From an uncultured Eubacterium sp. (lineage in GTDB: Bacteria; Bacillota; Clostridia; Oscillospirales; Acutalibacteraceae), in NCBI RefSeq assembly GCF_934561735.1, contig NZ_CAKTGT010000008.1:11238-75237 (forward strand): a stretch of DNA of 64,000 bases. The letters run 5' to 3'. Below, piece by piece: positions 10,046 through 19,264 of the stretch; positions within the stretch are counted from its first letter, which is position 1, and each line of letters begins with the position of its first letter. The notes under the pieces are model-generated. The model had not been told where the DNA came from. It saw nothing but the letters and a program-made list of their open reading frames with translations, and did not search any database. The position numbers and the translations under genes are program-made.

Positions 10046-10149
10046 TGTTATCACCTCGCTTCATTTTTCGCCCAATTTCGACTGCCTATAAAAAAGCATT
10101 TTAGAGAGTAGGAAAAATCCGACTCTCTTATATAGTACGCTGTATAATT

Positions 10150-10692
10150 TTATTTATTACTCAACTGCTGTTCGGCAAGAGTTTTGTGTTGATCTATTTT
10201 TTTCATATAATCTTGTTTGTATTGGGTTACATCCATATATTGAATTTGATTTGATTTCATTTTTGTCATATGGAGCTTATTAACCGCATAATCATCAATC
10301 ATACTGATTGACACCATAGTATCAAGTTCGCTCTGCAAGCTGATATTTTCGCTTTGAGCATTTGCTATGTTAACCTTAGCACTTGATATTTCTCTTGTAA
10401 GTTCATTTTTAACGGCAAAAGAATATAGAGTTAAGCCGACAAATCCGATTACGATAGCCGCTGTCAATAAAAGTGCAACAACTCTTTTTGCACAAAGCAC
10501 CTGCTCGCGTTTTATTTGCGACGAGGACTTTACGCTGTCATTTTCACGAACTCTGAGTGTTCTGCCGGTTTCGGGAAAATCTTCTTCTCTACGCTTTGGA
10601 GCAGCCGACGAACGGGAAACATTAAAGCCGTTTAGCATATAAGATGTATCGTTTTGATACGAGTATCTGCGAAAATCGTTTGTATTTGTCAC
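10150..10692 (-). CDS. FtsL-like septum protein, single-pass with coiled coil
   Basis: About 180 residues: a cytoplasmic N-terminus of about 70 charged residues, one membrane helix (RVVALLLTAAIVIGFVGLTL), then a heptad-rich extracellular stretch (VKNELTREISSAKVNIANAQSE begins it). This is the FtsL/DivIC architecture, and the gene sits between rsmH and the class B PBP where ftsL belongs. FtsL proteins are too divergent to prove by motif, so the call rests on topology and position. The start chosen is GTG 10690-10692 with GGAGG eight bases upstream; the GTG nine bases earlier overlaps that site. Confidence 0.75.
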   Translation of the reverse strand: MTNTNDFRRYSYQNDTSYMLNGFNVSRSSAAPKRREEDFPETGRTLRVRENDSVKSSSQIKREQVLCAKRVVALLLTAAIVIGFVGLTLYSFAVKNELTREISSAKVNIANAQSENISLQSELDTMVSISMIDDYAVNKLHMTKMKSNQIQYMDVTQYKQDYMKKIDQHKTLAEQQLSNK

Positions 10693-10744
10693 TATATTCA
10701 CCTCCGTTTATAATAATGTAATTAATATATGATAAAGATATATT

Positions 10745-11659
10745 TTAGAATTTTTCAAAACATCTGAGCCTTGATGACCTTGCTCTCGGATTTTCTTCAA
10801 GTTCCGCTTCTGTGGGTGCTTTTGACTTAAACACAAGTCTGCCGAGCGGTTTGTTGCCGCAAACACAAACAGGGAATTCTTTTGGACAAGTACAAGGATT
10901 AACCCATTTGTTAAATTTTTCCTTGACTATTCTGTCCTCAAGCGAATGAAAAGTGATAACCGAAATTCTGCCGCCCGGTGCCAAGCAATCAAGTGCTTTA
11001 TCAAGCGTTTTGTCAAGAACATCGAGTTCTGCGTTTACCTCTATGCGAAGTGCCTGAAACGTTTTTCTTGCCGGATGAGAATCTCGCATTTTTGCTTTTG
11101 GATATGAAGCTTTGATAATGTCCACAAGTTCGCCTGTTGTTTCAATAGGCTTGTCCTGCCTGAAAAGAACGATGTTTTTTGCAATTCTGCGAGAAAACTT
11201 TTCTTCCCCGTACTTAAAAATGATATTGGCAAGTTCTTCTTCGCTGTAAGTATTGACAACATCCTTTGCACTTAAACCCGATTTGCTCATTCGCATATCA
11301 AGCGGTGCGTCTTTGTGATACGAAAATCCTCTGTCTGCTGTATCAAGTTGGAAGGAGCTTACTCCCAAATCAAGCAGCATTCCGTCAATGGATGCCACAT
11401 TTAGCTCCTTCAAAACTTGATCAACATTGGAAAAATTATTTTGAACAACAGTGACATTCCCCAAATCGTCCAGACGCTCGTGAAGAACCTTAATCGCATC
11501 GGGATCTTGGTCTATCGCGATGAGTCTGCCGGCTTTTGCCGCGATTGCCTTTGAGTGGCCTCCGCCGCCTGCCGTACCGTCAACTATTGTTTTTGTGCTG
11601 TCTATATTGAGTGACTCAATTGATTCGTCAAACAAAACGCTCTTGTGTACAAATTCCAT
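10745..11659 (-). CDS. rsmH: 16S rRNA (cytosine(1402)-N(4))-methyltransferase RsmH
   Basis: Methylates N4 of C1402 in 16S rRNA using S-adenosylmethionine. The 304-residue protein has VDGTAGGGGHSKAI (SAM loop) near residue 30, LLDLGVSSFQLD, and the C-terminal ISVITFHSLEDRIVK, all hallmark RsmH/MraW blocks. A zinc-binding-like CTCPKEFPVCVCG sits near residue 260. The start is one base from the mraZ stop, so the two are almost certainly co-translated. Confidence 0.95.
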   Translation of the reverse strand: MEFVHKSVLFDESIESLNIDSTKTIVDGTAGGGGHSKAIAAKAGRLIAIDQDPDAIKVLHERLDDLGNVTVVQNNFSNVDQVLKELNVASIDGMLLDLGVSSFQLDTADRGFSYHKDAPLDMRMSKSGLSAKDVVNTYSEEELANIIFKYGEEKFSRRIAKNIVLFRQDKPIETTGELVDIIKASYPKAKMRDSHPARKTFQALRIEVNAELDVLDKTLDKALDCLAPGGRISVITFHSLEDRIVKEKFNKWVNPCTCPKEFPVCVCGNKPLGRLVFKSKAPTEAELEENPRARSSRLRCFEKF

Positions 11660-11660
11660 C

Positions 11661-12110
11661 TCAGATACCTATACCGTTGAGCTCGTCCATAATATCGATA
11701 ACTTCTTCCTTGCTGATAGAAGCAACCTGTTCTTCAAACTTGGCTTTGTTCCAAATTTCGATATGATTGATATTACCGAAAACAACAGCTTCTTTTTCTC
11801 CCGCAAGCGATACCTTATCCTTAAGGCGGTCGCCGACAAGAAGTCTGCCCTGAGTGTCAAGGCTTACCTTGTCTGCCGATGAAACAAGATACATAGAAAT
11901 CTTTTTCTTTTTTTCGGTCGGAAGCTTGCTGTTTTGAACATTATTTAAAAGTTCTTCCCACTGATCCTGCGGATAAAGCGAGATGAAATCACCGAGTCCG
12001 AGAGAAGCAACAAATTCTTCGCCGAGGCGTGAACGCATATGAGAAGGAATGGCAATACGACTTTTTGCATCCAATTTATGCACACGATAGCCATACAAAT
12101 AGTTGTCCAT
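11661..12110 (-). CDS. mraZ: Transcriptional regulator MraZ
   Basis: First gene of the division/cell-wall cluster. The start is ATG 12108-12110 (MDNYLYGYRVHKLDAKSR), with GGAGGA about seven bases upstream; a longer frame upstream covers the leader and is rejected. The 149-residue protein has two AbrB-like half-repeats: KLDAKSRIAIPSHMR near residue 10 and SLDTQGRLLVGDRL near residue 75. MraZ is a DNA-binding autorepressor of the cluster in other bacteria, and repeated TGGGG motifs occur in its leader here. Confidence 0.95.
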   Translation of the reverse strand: MDNYLYGYRVHKLDAKSRIAIPSHMRSRLGEEFVASLGLGDFISLYPQDQWEELLNNVQNSKLPTEKKKKISMYLVSSADKVSLDTQGRLLVGDRLKDKVSLAGEKEAVVFGNINHIEIWNKAKFEEQVASISKEEVIDIMDELNGIGI

Positions 12111-12195
12111 TTTGCGTCCTCCTCCCGAAAAATTAATTTTGTTCCCCACATTTTTCAAAAAATTAGGGTTTTGTGTGTTTCTGCAATACACTTTA

Positions 12196-12210
12196 TGGGG
12201 AGTCACCCCA
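12196..12210. promoter_or_regulatory. Candidate MraZ operator (inverted TGGGG repeat)
   Basis: TGGGG-N5-CCCCA just downstream of the -10 box, around the expected transcription start. Another GTGGGG lies nearer the gene, in the mraZ leader. Known MraZ sites are repeats of TGGG-type boxes spaced by five bases. The spacing fits, but one box here is inverted, so the assignment is an inference. Confidence 0.45.
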
Positions 12211-12220
12211 CTTCTCTTTC

Positions 12221-12249
12221 ATTATAATAGTATCACACGACTAAGTCAA
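12221..12249 (-). promoter_or_regulatory. Sigma-A promoter of the mraZ cluster
   Basis: TTGACT (12244-12249), a 17-base spacer and TATAAT (12221-12226), read on the minus strand, about 110 bases before mraZ. It is near-consensus and is the only strong promoter seen for the whole 12-kb cluster. Confidence 0.85.
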
Positions 12250-12337
12250 GAAAAATCTTCTATAATTATATTTAACAGAGGTTAAAGTTTAGTTACAAAA
12301 ATTGTAACTCTTTTGTAATATATAACAATATTTGAAA

Positions 12338-12366
12338 TTGCAAAAGCACTATATATATGTTATAAT
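12338..12366 (+). promoter_or_regulatory. Sigma-A promoter of the symporter gene
   Basis: TTGCAA (12338-12343), 17 bases, TATAAT (12361-12366), 35 bases before the symporter start. Confidence 0.8.
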
Positions 12367-12401
12367 ACTTATATTATACTAACGAAAGCTATGGTGATTA
12401 G

Positions 12402-13808
12402 ATGGAAGAAAGAAAAACCACCTGGGGTGAAAAAATCGGCTTTGGCGTGGGTGCAATAGGGCTTGACCTGAGCTACGGTATGTTTTATTCATTCCTTAGT
12501 TATTATTTATCGAGCGTTTTGGGGCTTAAAGAGGGATTTTTGTTGCTTCTTACCCCACTTGCAAGAATTTGGGACGGTATCAACGACCCAATGATGGGAA
12601 CGATTGTTGACAACACACGCACAAAGCACGGCAAATACAGACCGTGGATTTTGATAGGTGCAATGTCAAATGCAGTTGTACTGTTTTTACTCTTTACAAA
12701 ATTCGGACTGAGCGGAACGGCACTTTATGTTTATATCGGCATTATGTATGTGCTTTGGGGTATGACAAATACAATGGCAGACATTCCGTATTGGAGTATG
12801 ATTCCGAGTTTCACCTCCGACCCTAAAGACAGAAACCTTGTTTCAACCGTTGCAAGAACTTTCTCAGGATTGGGTCAAGGCATTGTAACAGTTGCTTCTC
12901 CTATCATTTTGCCTTTGCTCTCAACAGGTGTAAAGACCGACAAGGGTTACAGTGCAACAGGATTTTCAAGATGGGCGGGGATACTTGCGATTATGCTTGT
13001 AGTTTTCTCGGCAATTTGTGTATTCAGCACAAAAGAAAAAAATGTTGTTTACGGAGAGAAAACAAAGTTTTCATTTAAAAAAATCTTTTCCGTTATCAAG
13101 CACAACGACCAGCTTATTGTATTTATGGTTGTTGCAATGCTTTCAAACGCAGGATGGTATTTAACATCGGGTACTGCCGTTTACTACTTTACGGATGTAC
13201 TCGGCAATCCAAAGGCACAATCATTGTTCCAAACAATCGGTGCAGTCGGTTCCGTACTCGGCTTGCTTGTTATTCCTATCCTGTCAAAATGGCTCAACAA
13301 AAAAGTTATTTACCAAATCACCTTGATTGTAACCATAATAGGATATGTATTAATGTTTGTATTTGGACCTATACTCAAAATCACCATCGCACTTGATATT
13401 GCATACATCATTTCGTCAACCGGCATTGCCGCAATGTTTGTAGGACAGACAGTATTCCTTGCAGACATTGTTGACTACGGCGAATTCAAAAACGGCGAGA
13501 GAAACGAATCCATCACCTTCTCAATGAAAGGCTTTTTGCAGAAAATGGCATACACCATTCAAACCGTTGTTTTGTTTGGCGGATTGGCTGCGATGAACTA
13601 CAACGAGCAAATCACATCTGCAACAAAGCAAATCAATGGTTCAACAAAGACGGGAATCGGCATTATATGCTTTGCCATTCCTCCTGTACTCATTTTACTT
13701 TCGCTTATCGTGTTTACTGCAAAGTTCAAACTCCATGGCGACCTTGCCGACCAAGTACACGACCACATCGTTACAAAGCGTGCAAGCGAAGCAGAAAATA
13801 GAGAATAA
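12402..13808 (+). CDS. Glycoside-pentoside-hexuronide:cation symporter (MelB/GPH family)
   Basis: Twelve-span sugar transporter of 468 residues driven by Na+ or H+. The N-terminal half shows the GPH signature DGINDPMMGTIVDNTRTKHGKYRPWIL with the two family aspartates, and WGMTNTMADIPYWSM further on. The middle loop and C-terminal half (DIVDYGEFKNGERNE) also match the family. It is a single-gene unit with its own promoter and no adjacent hydrolase, so the substrate cannot be named. The nearest glycosidases are about 9 kb away. Confidence 0.88.
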   Translation: MEERKTTWGEKIGFGVGAIGLDLSYGMFYSFLSYYLSSVLGLKEGFLLLLTPLARIWDGINDPMMGTIVDNTRTKHGKYRPWILIGAMSNAVVLFLLFTKFGLSGTALYVYIGIMYVLWGMTNTMADIPYWSMIPSFTSDPKDRNLVSTVARTFSGLGQGIVTVASPIILPLLSTGVKTDKGYSATGFSRWAGILAIMLVVFSAICVFSTKEKNVVYGEKTKFSFKKIFSVIKHNDQLIVFMVVAMLSNAGWYLTSGTAVYYFTDVLGNPKAQSLFQTIGAVGSVLGLLVIPILSKWLNKKVIYQITLIVTIIGYVLMFVFGPILKITIALDIAYIISSTGIAAMFVGQTVFLADIVDYGEFKNGERNESITFSMKGFLQKMAYTIQTVVLFGGLAAMNYNEQITSATKQINGSTKTGIGIICFAIPPVLILLSLIVFTAKFKLHGDLADQVHDHIVTKRASEAENRE

Positions 13809-13830
13809 TAAAAACACTTAACAGCATAAC

Positions 13831-13859
13831 AAAAAGCGTATCGAAAATTCGATACGCTT
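13831..13859 (-). terminator. Rho-independent terminator (minus strand, probably for gatB)
   Basis: Stem AAGCGTATCG/CGATACGCTT followed on the minus strand by TTTTTGTT. It also lies 25 bases after the plus-strand symporter gene but lacks a T-run in that direction. The repeat element at 13860-14093 separates it from gatB. Confidence 0.65.
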
Positions 13860-14093
13860 CAGACTGTCGATAAAGCCTCTGAACCACGCCAAAATTATAT
13901 TAACACACACTAAGTAGGTGATAGGCTTGCCTATCCCGGAATACTATTATTTTAATAATACTATTTAAGGAAAAGTACCGCAAACATCGAGTTTGCGGTA
14001 CTTTTGGCGTTTTTCGTTTTTTGCTCACAAGCGGTACCATCGTACAGCAAAGTTCGCAAGAAAACGAAATTCAGAGCCTTTCTCAACAGCCTA
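13860..14093. repeat. MITE-like inverted-repeat element, copy 1
   Basis: A 234-bp non-coding element. Its ends are imperfect terminal inverted repeats: left ACTGTCGATAAAGCCTCTGA, and the reverse complement of the right end GCTGTTGAGAAAGGCTCTGA. Inside, a perfect 15-bp stem (AAAAGTACCGCAAAC and its complement around ATCGA) is followed by GGCGTTTTTCG. The right third and both ends match the element at 24463-24693; the central ~80 bases differ. It fills the 330-bp gap between the symporter and gatB. Confidence 0.75.
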
Positions 14094-14140
14094 CAACGTG
14101 TCAAAAAGACTTTTTCGATACACTTTTATTATTTATAATC

Positions 14141-15574
14141 TCAACCAAGCAATTCTTTGAGAATTCTTGTTACTTCGCTTGACGGAGCTTTGCCCTTGAG
14201 TGCTCTCATTGACTGACCGACAAGGAAGTTAAAGGACTTGTCCTTACCCTCTTTATATTCTGCAACAGCTTTTTCGTTATTTGCAATAATTTCCTCAATA
14301 ACGGACTGAATTGCACCTGTGTCGGATACCATTTCCATATTGTTTGCCTTGACATAATCCTCAGGAATTACATCATCGTCAAACACTGCCTTAAGCACCT
14401 TTCTTGCAGATTCACGAGAAACCTTGTTTGAATTTACAAGATTGATAATCTCACCAAGGCTCTCTGTTCTGAAAGAAATGTTTTCAGGCAAAGTCTGGGT
14501 ATCATTCATAAGTTTCATAAGGTCGCCCATAATCCAGTGAGCGGAGTCCTTTGGATTTTTGGTAATCTCAACGGTTTTATCAAACAACTTTGCATATGCC
14601 TTATCGGAGCAAAGAATGTTTGCATCGTATTCTGTAAGAGAATATTCGCTGATATATCTTGCCTTTTTAGCTTCGGGAAGTTCAGGAAGCGATGCTCTGA
14701 TACCCTCAATATACTCATCTGAAAGTTCAATCGGAGGAAGGTCAGGCTCCGGGAAATACTTGTAGTCCTGTGCATCTTCCTTGCTTCTCATAGAAGTAGA
14801 AACGCCCTTGCTGTCATCCCATCTGCGAGTTTCCTGCACAACCTTGCCGCCGTCCTCGATAAGCTCGATTTGACGCTCGGTTTCTGCCTCAATAGCATTG
14901 TGAATACCTCTGAACGAGTTGATATTTTTCATTTCTGTTCTTGTGCCGAATTCGGTTGCACCCTTTTCCATAACAGAAACATTTACATCGGCACGGAGCG
15001 AGCCCTCCTGCATCTTGCAGTCTGAAACACCGCAGAACTGAAGAATTGCACGGAGCTTTTCAACATATTCAACTGCCTCATCGGCACTTGCAATATCAGG
15101 TTCCGACACGATTTCCAAAAGAGGCACACCGCAACGGTTGTAGTTTACAAGAGTGCTGTCTGTCCACTCATCGTGAACAAGCTTTCCTGCGTCCTCTTCC
15201 ATATGGATTTCGTGAATTCTAACCTTCTTTTTGCCGCCGTTTACGCTATCGTTAATCTCTACCCAGCCGTTTCTGCAAATCGGAAGATAAAGCTGTGAAA
15301 TTTGATAAGCCTTTGGCAAATCAGGATAGAAATAATTTTTTCTGTCAAACTTATTATACTGTGTAATCTCGCAGTTGAGTGCAAGACCTGTGCGAACCGC
15401 AAATTCAACAACTCTCTTGTTTACAACAGGGAGAGTGCCCGGCATACCGGAGCAAATCTCGCAAACATGAGTGTTTGGCTCTCCGCCGAATTCTGTTGTG
15501 CAGTTGCAAAAAATCTTTGTTTTAGTGGCAAGCTCTGTATGAACTTCAAGACCACAAACGGTAACATAATCCAT
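14141..15574 (-). CDS. gatB: Asp/Glu-tRNA amidotransferase subunit B
   Basis: Kinase/transamidase subunit of GatCAB, which converts Glu-tRNA(Gln) and/or Asp-tRNA(Asn) to the amidated forms. The 477-residue protein starts with VCGLEVHTELATKTKIFC (the GLEVHxQL signature, here with E for Q) and has the metal-site cysteines CNC and CEIC near residues 20-40. The GatB helical tail domain ends in SFNFLVGQSMRALKGKA. It is last in aspS-gatC-gatA-gatB. Confidence 0.95.
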   Translation of the reverse strand: MDYVTVCGLEVHTELATKTKIFCNCTTEFGGEPNTHVCEICSGMPGTLPVVNKRVVEFAVRTGLALNCEITQYNKFDRKNYFYPDLPKAYQISQLYLPICRNGWVEINDSVNGGKKKVRIHEIHMEEDAGKLVHDEWTDSTLVNYNRCGVPLLEIVSEPDIASADEAVEYVEKLRAILQFCGVSDCKMQEGSLRADVNVSVMEKGATEFGTRTEMKNINSFRGIHNAIEAETERQIELIEDGGKVVQETRRWDDSKGVSTSMRSKEDAQDYKYFPEPDLPPIELSDEYIEGIRASLPELPEAKKARYISEYSLTEYDANILCSDKAYAKLFDKTVEITKNPKDSAHWIMGDLMKLMNDTQTLPENISFRTESLGEIINLVNSNKVSRESARKVLKAVFDDDVIPEDYVKANNMEMVSDTGAIQSVIEEIIANNEKAVAEYKEGKDKSFNFLVGQSMRALKGKAPSSEVTRILKELLG

Positions 15575-15589
15575 ATTTACTGCCTCCTA

Positions 15590-17050
15590 TTAAAGATTCG
15601 GTTTTCTTTTATGCCAGTCGGTTACATTTTGATAAGCATAGCCGGCTGAAAGAATCGTTTTTTCATCAAACGGTTTGCCGATAAGCTGCATACCGATTGG
15701 CATTGAATTTGTATCAAAGCCGCAAGGAAGTGCAAGTGACGGCAAGCCTGCAATATTAATCATAACCGTATAAATATCGCCAAGGTACATTGCAAGCGGG
15801 TCTGAAAGACCTTCACCCATCTTAAGTGCTGTTGTCGGAGCAACAGGACCGAGGAGAAAATCATACTTTTGGAACGCTTCGTTAAACGCCTTGCAAATAA
15901 GTCCCTTTGCCTGAAGTGCTTTCTTATAATAAGCATCAAAGTAGCCTGATGAAAGCACGAAGTTGCCGAGCATAATACGCTTTTTAACTTCCATACCGAA
16001 GCCCTCCGAACGGGACTTGAAGTATACATCCGTGAGATTGAAAGCATCCTTTGACTTATAACCGTACTTAATGCCGTCAAAACGGGAAAGATTTGAGCAA
16101 GCTTCTGCACAGGCTATAATATAATAGGTAGGGATTGCATATTTAACGATAGGCATATCAAACTCTTCAACATCTGCACCGAGATCTTTGAGAGTTTGAG
16201 CGGCAGCTTTTACGCCTGCTACAACCTCTGCATTGATACCCTCGCCGAAGTAATCGTTTGGAATACCGATTTTCTTACCCTTGAGGTTATCAAGTTTAAT
16301 ATCGGCAAGGTCAAAGGCTTCACTTTCCATTGAAGTGCCGTCCTTGACATTCTTACCCTTGATTACATTGAACACACCTGCAACATCAAGAACATCTTTG
16401 CCGAGAGGTCCGATTTGGTCAAGTGATGATGCGTATGCGATAAGACCGTAACGGGATACAGCACCGTAAGTCGGTTTAAGACCTGTTACGCCGCAGAATG
16501 ATGCAGGCTGACGAATTGAACCGCCTGTATCGGAGCCGAGAGCAATAATGCTTTCGTCAGCGGCAACAGAAGCTGCCGCACCACCCGATGAACCGCCCGG
16601 AACTCTTGTTATATCCCAAGGATTCTTTGTTGCACCGTAAAATGAAGTTTCGGTTGTTGAGCCCATTGCAAACTCGTCCATATTAACTTTACCGAAAGTT
16701 ACCATATCGGCATCATTAAGTTTATTGATAACGGTTGCGTTATACGGAGGTTTGAAGTTTGAAAGAATTTTTGATGCACAAGAAGTCAATTTGCCTTTTT
16801 CGCAAATATTGTCCTTAATAGCAATCGGAACACCTGCAAGGAGTGATGTGGCCTCGCCCGAATCAATCTTCTTTTGAGCACGCTCTGCCTGCTGCAAAGC
16901 AGACTCTTTATCGAGTGAAACATAGCAGTTATAAGTGCCGTCCTTTTGCTCAATAGCCTTTGCAACACTTTCCACCGCATCCATAGATGTTATTTCTTTG
17001 TTCTTAATTTTTTCTGCAACCTGAAGGGCAGTCATTTCATAAATTTCCAT
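15590..17050 (-). CDS. gatA: Asp/Glu-tRNA amidotransferase subunit A
   Basis: Amidase-signature glutaminase subunit that supplies ammonia to GatB. In 486 residues the catalytic Lys lies in GVPIAIKDNI, the cis-Ser in GSSGG (VPGGSSGGAAAS) and the nucleophile Ser in GSDTGGSIRQPASFCG. Fifteen bases upstream of gatB and twelve downstream of gatC, so co-transcribed. Nothing abnormal was seen. Confidence 0.95.
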   Translation of the reverse strand: MEIYEMTALQVAEKIKNKEITSMDAVESVAKAIEQKDGTYNCYVSLDKESALQQAERAQKKIDSGEATSLLAGVPIAIKDNICEKGKLTSCASKILSNFKPPYNATVINKLNDADMVTFGKVNMDEFAMGSTTETSFYGATKNPWDITRVPGGSSGGAAASVAADESIIALGSDTGGSIRQPASFCGVTGLKPTYGAVSRYGLIAYASSLDQIGPLGKDVLDVAGVFNVIKGKNVKDGTSMESEAFDLADIKLDNLKGKKIGIPNDYFGEGINAEVVAGVKAAAQTLKDLGADVEEFDMPIVKYAIPTYYIIACAEACSNLSRFDGIKYGYKSKDAFNLTDVYFKSRSEGFGMEVKKRIMLGNFVLSSGYFDAYYKKALQAKGLICKAFNEAFQKYDFLLGPVAPTTALKMGEGLSDPLAMYLGDIYTVMINIAGLPSLALPCGFDTNSMPIGMQLIGKPFDEKTILSAGYAYQNVTDWHKRKPNL

Positions 17051-17062
17051 TCTATTCCCTCC

Positions 17063-17350
17063 TTAGTCAACAGTCTTTGGCACAACGAAACAGCCGTCCT
17101 GACTTTCAGGAGCATTGGCAACAATTTCGTCTGCCGACATTGACGGCTGAACCTCGTCTTCTCTCATAACATTTGTTACAGGGAAGCAGTGGCTCATAGC
17201 CTCAACACCGTCTGTATCAAGCTCGTTGAGCATATCAATATAGGTGAGGATGTCCTGAAGTTCGTTGCCGACTTTCTTTTCCTCGTCCTCTGTCAATGTG
17301 ATACGAGCCAATTTTTCAAGATATTTAATTAAATCAGGAGTAATTTGCAT
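17063..17350 (-). CDS. gatC: Asp/Glu-tRNA amidotransferase subunit C
   Basis: Small scaffold subunit of GatCAB, 95 residues. It begins MQITPDLIKYLEKLARITLT and contains ELQDILTYIDMLNELDTDGV and the C-terminal MREDEVQPS, as in typical GatC. The start is ATG 17348-17350 with GGAGG eight bases upstream; the TTG five codons earlier overlaps that site. Confidence 0.93.
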   Translation of the reverse strand: MQITPDLIKYLEKLARITLTEDEEKKVGNELQDILTYIDMLNELDTDGVEAMSHCFPVTNVMREDEVQPSMSADEIVANAPESQDGCFVVPKTVD

Positions 17351-17368
17351 TATATTTGCCTCCAAAAA

Positions 17369-19126
17369 TTATTTGTCCTTTTCAACCGGTCTGCGAAGCT
17401 TGATGTGAGTTTCACGAAGCTGAAGTTCGGTTACATAGTTTGGTGCACCGAGGAGCATATCCTGTGCGTTGCTGTTCATAGGGAATGCAATGATTTCACG
17501 GATATTCTCTTCATCCTTAAGGAGCATAATCATACGGTCAACACCCGGTGCCATACCTGCATGAGGCGGTGCACCATAGTGGAATGCGTTATAAAGAGCA
17601 CCGAATTTCTCCTTAACGGTATCCTCGCTGTATCCAGCCATTTCAAACGCCTTAACCATAACATCAGGTCTGTGGTTACGAACAGCACCCGATGAAAGTT
17701 CAACACCGTTACAAACAATGTCGTACTGATAAGCCTTGATTTTTGTCGGCTCTTCGTTGAGAAGTGCGTCCATTTCGCCCTGCGGCATTGAGAATGGGTT
17801 ATGTGTAAAGATAAGCTGACCGTTTTCGTCACGCTCAAACATTGGGAAGTCTGTGATGTAGCAGAATTCAAATCTGTCTTTATCGATAAGGTCAAGACGG
17901 TTTGCAAGCTCTGTTCTGATCATACCTGCAAGTTCATTGACAACCTTTGGTGTGTCGCAAATGAAGAACAATGTGTCGTCTGTCTTGAAGTTGAAGATTG
18001 AGCGAAGTTCCTCTTTCTTATCATCAGGAAGGAACTTGTCGATAGGGCCTTTGTATGAGCCGTCCTCAAGAACTTCGATATAGCCAAGACCCTTCATGCC
18101 GATTTCAAGTGCGTACTTGAGCATCTTTTCAAACCAGCCCTTTGACTGCTTTGCACAACCCGGTACATTGATACCACGAACAGGTCTGCCCTTGAATGCC
18201 TTGAATTCTACATCAGAGAAGAATTCTGTGAGGTCAACAATTTCAAGAGGGTTACGAAGATCAGGCTTGTCTGTACCGTACTTAAGCATAGCCTCGTCAT
18301 AAGGAATTTTTACAAATGGCTTTGGAGAAATCTTCTTTCCTCCGCCAAACTTTTCAAAAGTATCATAAAGAACTTCGTCGGCAACCTCAAATACATCCTC
18401 TTGAGTTGCAAAAGCCATCTCAAAGTCGAGCTGATAGAACTCGCCCGGTGAACGGTCTGCTCTTGCGTCCTCATCACGGAAGCAAGGTGCAATCTGGAAG
18501 TATCTGTCAAATCCCGAAGTCATAAGAAGTTGCTTGAACTGCTGTGGTGCTTGCGGCAAAGCGTAGAACTTACCCTCGTGCTTACGAGACGGAATGATGT
18601 AGTCACGAGCACCCTCCGGTGATGAACAAGTCAAAATCGGAGTAGTGATTTCGGTAAAGCCGAGAGAGGTCATCTTCTGACGAAGATATGAAACAACTTG
18701 GCTTCTGAAAATAATGTTGTCGTGAACCTTTTTGTTTCTCAAATCAAGGAAACGGTAAGAAAGACGAACATCCTCACGGGTTTCTCTGCTTTCGCTGATT
18801 TCAAAAGGCAAATTCTCTGTGCAAGGATTGAGCACCTTGAGAGTGTCAACCTTTACTTCAAGCTCGCCTGTTGCGATTTTTGGATTGATTGTTTCTTCAT
18901 CACGCTTAACAACAACACCCTCAACAGAGATAACGCTCTCCTTGCGAAGATGGTTGATAAGGTCATCATCGTTTACAACAACCTGTGTTACACCGTACTC
19001 ATCTCTGAGGTCGATGAATGCAACACCGCCGTGGTCACGGATTGTGTCTACCCAACCTGCAAGCTGAACTCTTTGGTTGAGATTATCAAATGTAAGCTCG
19101 TTACAGTTATGTGTTCTGTATGCCAT
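17369..19126 (-). CDS. aspS: Aspartyl-tRNA synthetase, probably non-discriminating
   Basis: Class IIb synthetase of bacterial type, 585 residues with the GAD insertion. It has an N-terminal anticodon-binding OB fold, motif 2 FRDEDARADRSPGEFYQLDFEM and motif 3 GVDRMIMLL. Residue 32 is His in RDHGG. Non-discriminating AspRS of other bacteria carry His here where E. coli has Leu, so the enzyme probably also charges tRNA(Asn). That fits the directly downstream gatCAB, which would amidate Asp-tRNA(Asn). Specificity is an inference from one residue plus context. Confidence 0.93.
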   Translation of the reverse strand: MAYRTHNCNELTFDNLNQRVQLAGWVDTIRDHGGVAFIDLRDEYGVTQVVVNDDDLINHLRKESVISVEGVVVKRDEETINPKIATGELEVKVDTLKVLNPCTENLPFEISESRETREDVRLSYRFLDLRNKKVHDNIIFRSQVVSYLRQKMTSLGFTEITTPILTCSSPEGARDYIIPSRKHEGKFYALPQAPQQFKQLLMTSGFDRYFQIAPCFRDEDARADRSPGEFYQLDFEMAFATQEDVFEVADEVLYDTFEKFGGGKKISPKPFVKIPYDEAMLKYGTDKPDLRNPLEIVDLTEFFSDVEFKAFKGRPVRGINVPGCAKQSKGWFEKMLKYALEIGMKGLGYIEVLEDGSYKGPIDKFLPDDKKEELRSIFNFKTDDTLFFICDTPKVVNELAGMIRTELANRLDLIDKDRFEFCYITDFPMFERDENGQLIFTHNPFSMPQGEMDALLNEEPTKIKAYQYDIVCNGVELSSGAVRNHRPDVMVKAFEMAGYSEDTVKEKFGALYNAFHYGAPPHAGMAPGVDRMIMLLKDEENIREIIAFPMNSNAQDMLLGAPNYVTELQLRETHIKLRRPVEKDK

Positions 19127-19185
19127 AATATAATTCCTTTCATGGAAAATTCTGAATAGATATAAAAATCCATATTAACGCTAAT

Positions 19186-19214
19186 ATTATAGCACAGTTA
19201 CCTTGTCACTTCAA
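19186..19214 (-). promoter_or_regulatory. Promoter of aspS-gatCAB
   Basis: TTGAAG (19209-19214), 17 bases, TATAAT (19186-19191) with TGTGC before the -10 box. Seventeen bases around the -10 box are identical to the proB promoter. Confidence 0.7.
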
Positions 19215-19264
19215 CAACTATTTTATATTAATTATATATAAATTAACAGTTATTTTAATAAAAT

